A DNA stretch of 6,150 bases, taken from assembly GCA_017622055.1 (NCBI GenBank), contig JAGARY010000131.1:1-6150 (forward strand), given 5' to 3'. Below are positions 5,633 through 6,150 of the stretch, piece by piece; the first letter of the stretch is position 1; each line of letters begins with the position of its first letter. This DNA is from Treponema sp. GTDB taxonomy: Bacteria > Spirochaetota > Spirochaetia > Treponematales > Treponemataceae. The notes below the pieces were generated by a model, which worked only from the letters and a program-made list of their open reading frames with translations, had not been told where the DNA came from and did no database searches. Position numbers and translations under genes: made by a program.

Positions 5633-6112
5633 TTATTCCCCCTCTAGCTTCTTCAAATTATCTTCAACCTGAATAATCGTTTTGATTGTAGTTTGAAGTT
5701 GCTCTGGGGAGATTTGGTAAAACAACGATTCCATAATTGCCTGACTCATGGCGTCGTTTTTTTGGCAAAACTCTTTGCAATGTTCGGTGAGCAAGATTCG
5801 TTGTTTACGTTTGTCGTCTTTGTCTATGATGATTTTTACAAAATCTTTTTTTTCAAGTTTCAATAAAATCTGTTTTACATTTTGATGAGAACTTCCCATA
5901 ATTTCGGCCAGTTCGTTGATTGTTGGAGACTCTTTGCACATGTTAATACAAATAATTGCAAAAAATTGTTTCCAACTGATTTCTTTCATCGTTTTGTCAG
6001 CCATTGCTTGAAATCTGTTTTCAAAAGCGCTTAACAAACCAATCAAAAAATATGGCAATGGAATTCCAGAAAAATCTATATTTTTATCATTTAAAACTTC
6101 TTTAATATTCAT
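5633..6112 (-). CDS. MarR family transcriptional regulator
   Basis: A 159-residue DNA-binding protein of normal MarR length and layout. An N-terminal dimerisation helix spans about 18-40. A winged helix-turn-helix spans about 47-108, with INELAEIMGSSHQNVKQILLKLE as the helix-turn-helix (66-87) and DKDDKRKQR (97-105) as the wing carrying the MarR-type acidic/arginine pattern. C-terminal dimerisation helices follow from 110. Cysteines sit in two Cys-X3-Cys pairs: C55/C59 in the helix before the helix-turn-helix, and C112/C116 after the wing next to H111. The gene converges on the importer operon with 3 bp between stop codons. A palindrome 4 bp upstream of its ATG suggests autorepression. The start lacks any Shine-Dalgarno site, but later ATGs (residues 37 and 42) also lack one and would cut the dimerisation helix. 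Target genes are unproven; the neighbouring importer is the natural candidate. Confidence 0.9.
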   Translation of the reverse strand: MNIKEVLNDKNIDFSGIPLPYFLIGLLSAFENRFQAMADKTMKEISWKQFFAIICINMCKESPTINELAEIMGSSHQNVKQILLKLEKKDFVKIIIDKDDKRKQRILLTEHCKEFCQKNDAMSQAIMESLFYQISPEQLQTTIKTIIQVEDNLKKLEGE

Positions 6113-6116
6113 AAAA

Positions 6117-6128
6117 GTAATATATTAC
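6117..6128. promoter_or_regulatory. 12-bp perfect palindrome, candidate MarR operator
   Basis: GTAATATATTAC equals its reverse complement and lies 4 bp upstream of the marR-like start codon, overlapping the proposed -10 (6119-6124). MarR dimers typically bind such sites at their own promoters. A third half-site follows: TATTACAT (6123-6130) and ATGTAATA (6142-6149) form an inverted repeat with an 11-bp spacer. More of the operator may lie beyond the window's right edge. Confidence 0.6.
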
Positions 6129-6148
6129 ATAACAAGAAAAAATGTAAT
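6119..6148 (-). promoter_or_regulatory. Candidate promoter of the marR-like gene
   Basis: Read on the minus strand, ATTACA (6148-6143, 4 of 6 to TTGACA) and TATATT (6124-6119, 5 of 6 to TATAAT) are 18 bp apart. The -10 ends 6 nt before the ATG at 6112, so transcription would start at about the start codon. Both elements are covered by the palindrome and its outer half-site, which suits repression by steric exclusion. Confidence 0.42.
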
Positions 6149-6150
6149 AC

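Noticed and set aside
5353..5676. 107-codon plus-strand frame at the end of the lipoprotein gene
   Set aside because: Arg/Lys/Ser-rich translation typical of an out-of-frame reading; it runs past the lipoprotein stop into the regulator gene's 3' end.
5651..5698. Inverted repeat CTTCAAA ... TTTGAAG at the 3' end of the marR gene as a terminator
   Set aside because: The loop is 34 nt and no T-tract follows on either strand.

Overview
The window is AT-rich (roughly one third G+C by eye) and densely coded: six protein genes cover almost all of it. The gene mix (a DUF3842 protein, a YitT/DUF2179 membrane protein, a metal-type ABC importer whose binding protein is a lipoprotein with a relaxed F-T-G-C lipobox) and the base composition fit a host-associated Treponema-like spirochaete best. 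A low-GC clostridial relative cannot be excluded. No rRNA, tRNA, CRISPR array, insertion sequence or phage gene was seen.

Layout. Bases 1-120 are a control region with a 16-bp perfect palindrome. A half-size ABC exporter follows (121-1938, +), then a YitT-family membrane protein (1973-2818, +) and a small DUF3842 protein (2838-3233, +). A hairpin-plus-T-tract terminator at 3252-3280 closes this group. A second group encodes an ABC-3-type metal importer in the order ATPase (3340-3984), permease (3994-4803), solute-binding lipoprotein (4892-5629). A GC-rich, REP-like hairpin repeat (about 4837-4866) sits between permease and lipoprotein. A MarR-family regulator (5633-6112, -) converges on the importer, with only 3 bp between the two stop codons. 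A 12-bp perfect palindrome lies 4 bp upstream of its start codon.

How the parts may work together. The second half looks like a metal (zinc or manganese) uptake cassette next to a MarR-type repressor, which recalls the streptococcal adc locus (AdcR with AdcC and AdcB). The regulator does not show AdcR's histidine ligands in place; it carries two Cys-X3-Cys pairs instead. The binding protein is short and appears to have lost two of the usual histidine ligands of the ZnuA/TroA family. The system may therefore be a divergent metal importer, or may handle something other than free zinc. This is inference from hand alignment.

A second theme is translation initiation. The yitT-like gene and the marR-like gene each have a -10-like hexamer exactly 6 nt before the ATG and no usable Shine-Dalgarno site, so both may be read from leaderless mRNAs. 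The genes that follow others in the same group (2838, 3994, 4892) carry Shine-Dalgarno sites. The importer ATPase at 3340 has a Shine-Dalgarno-like GGAG 21 nt away, separated from the ATG by a small hairpin.
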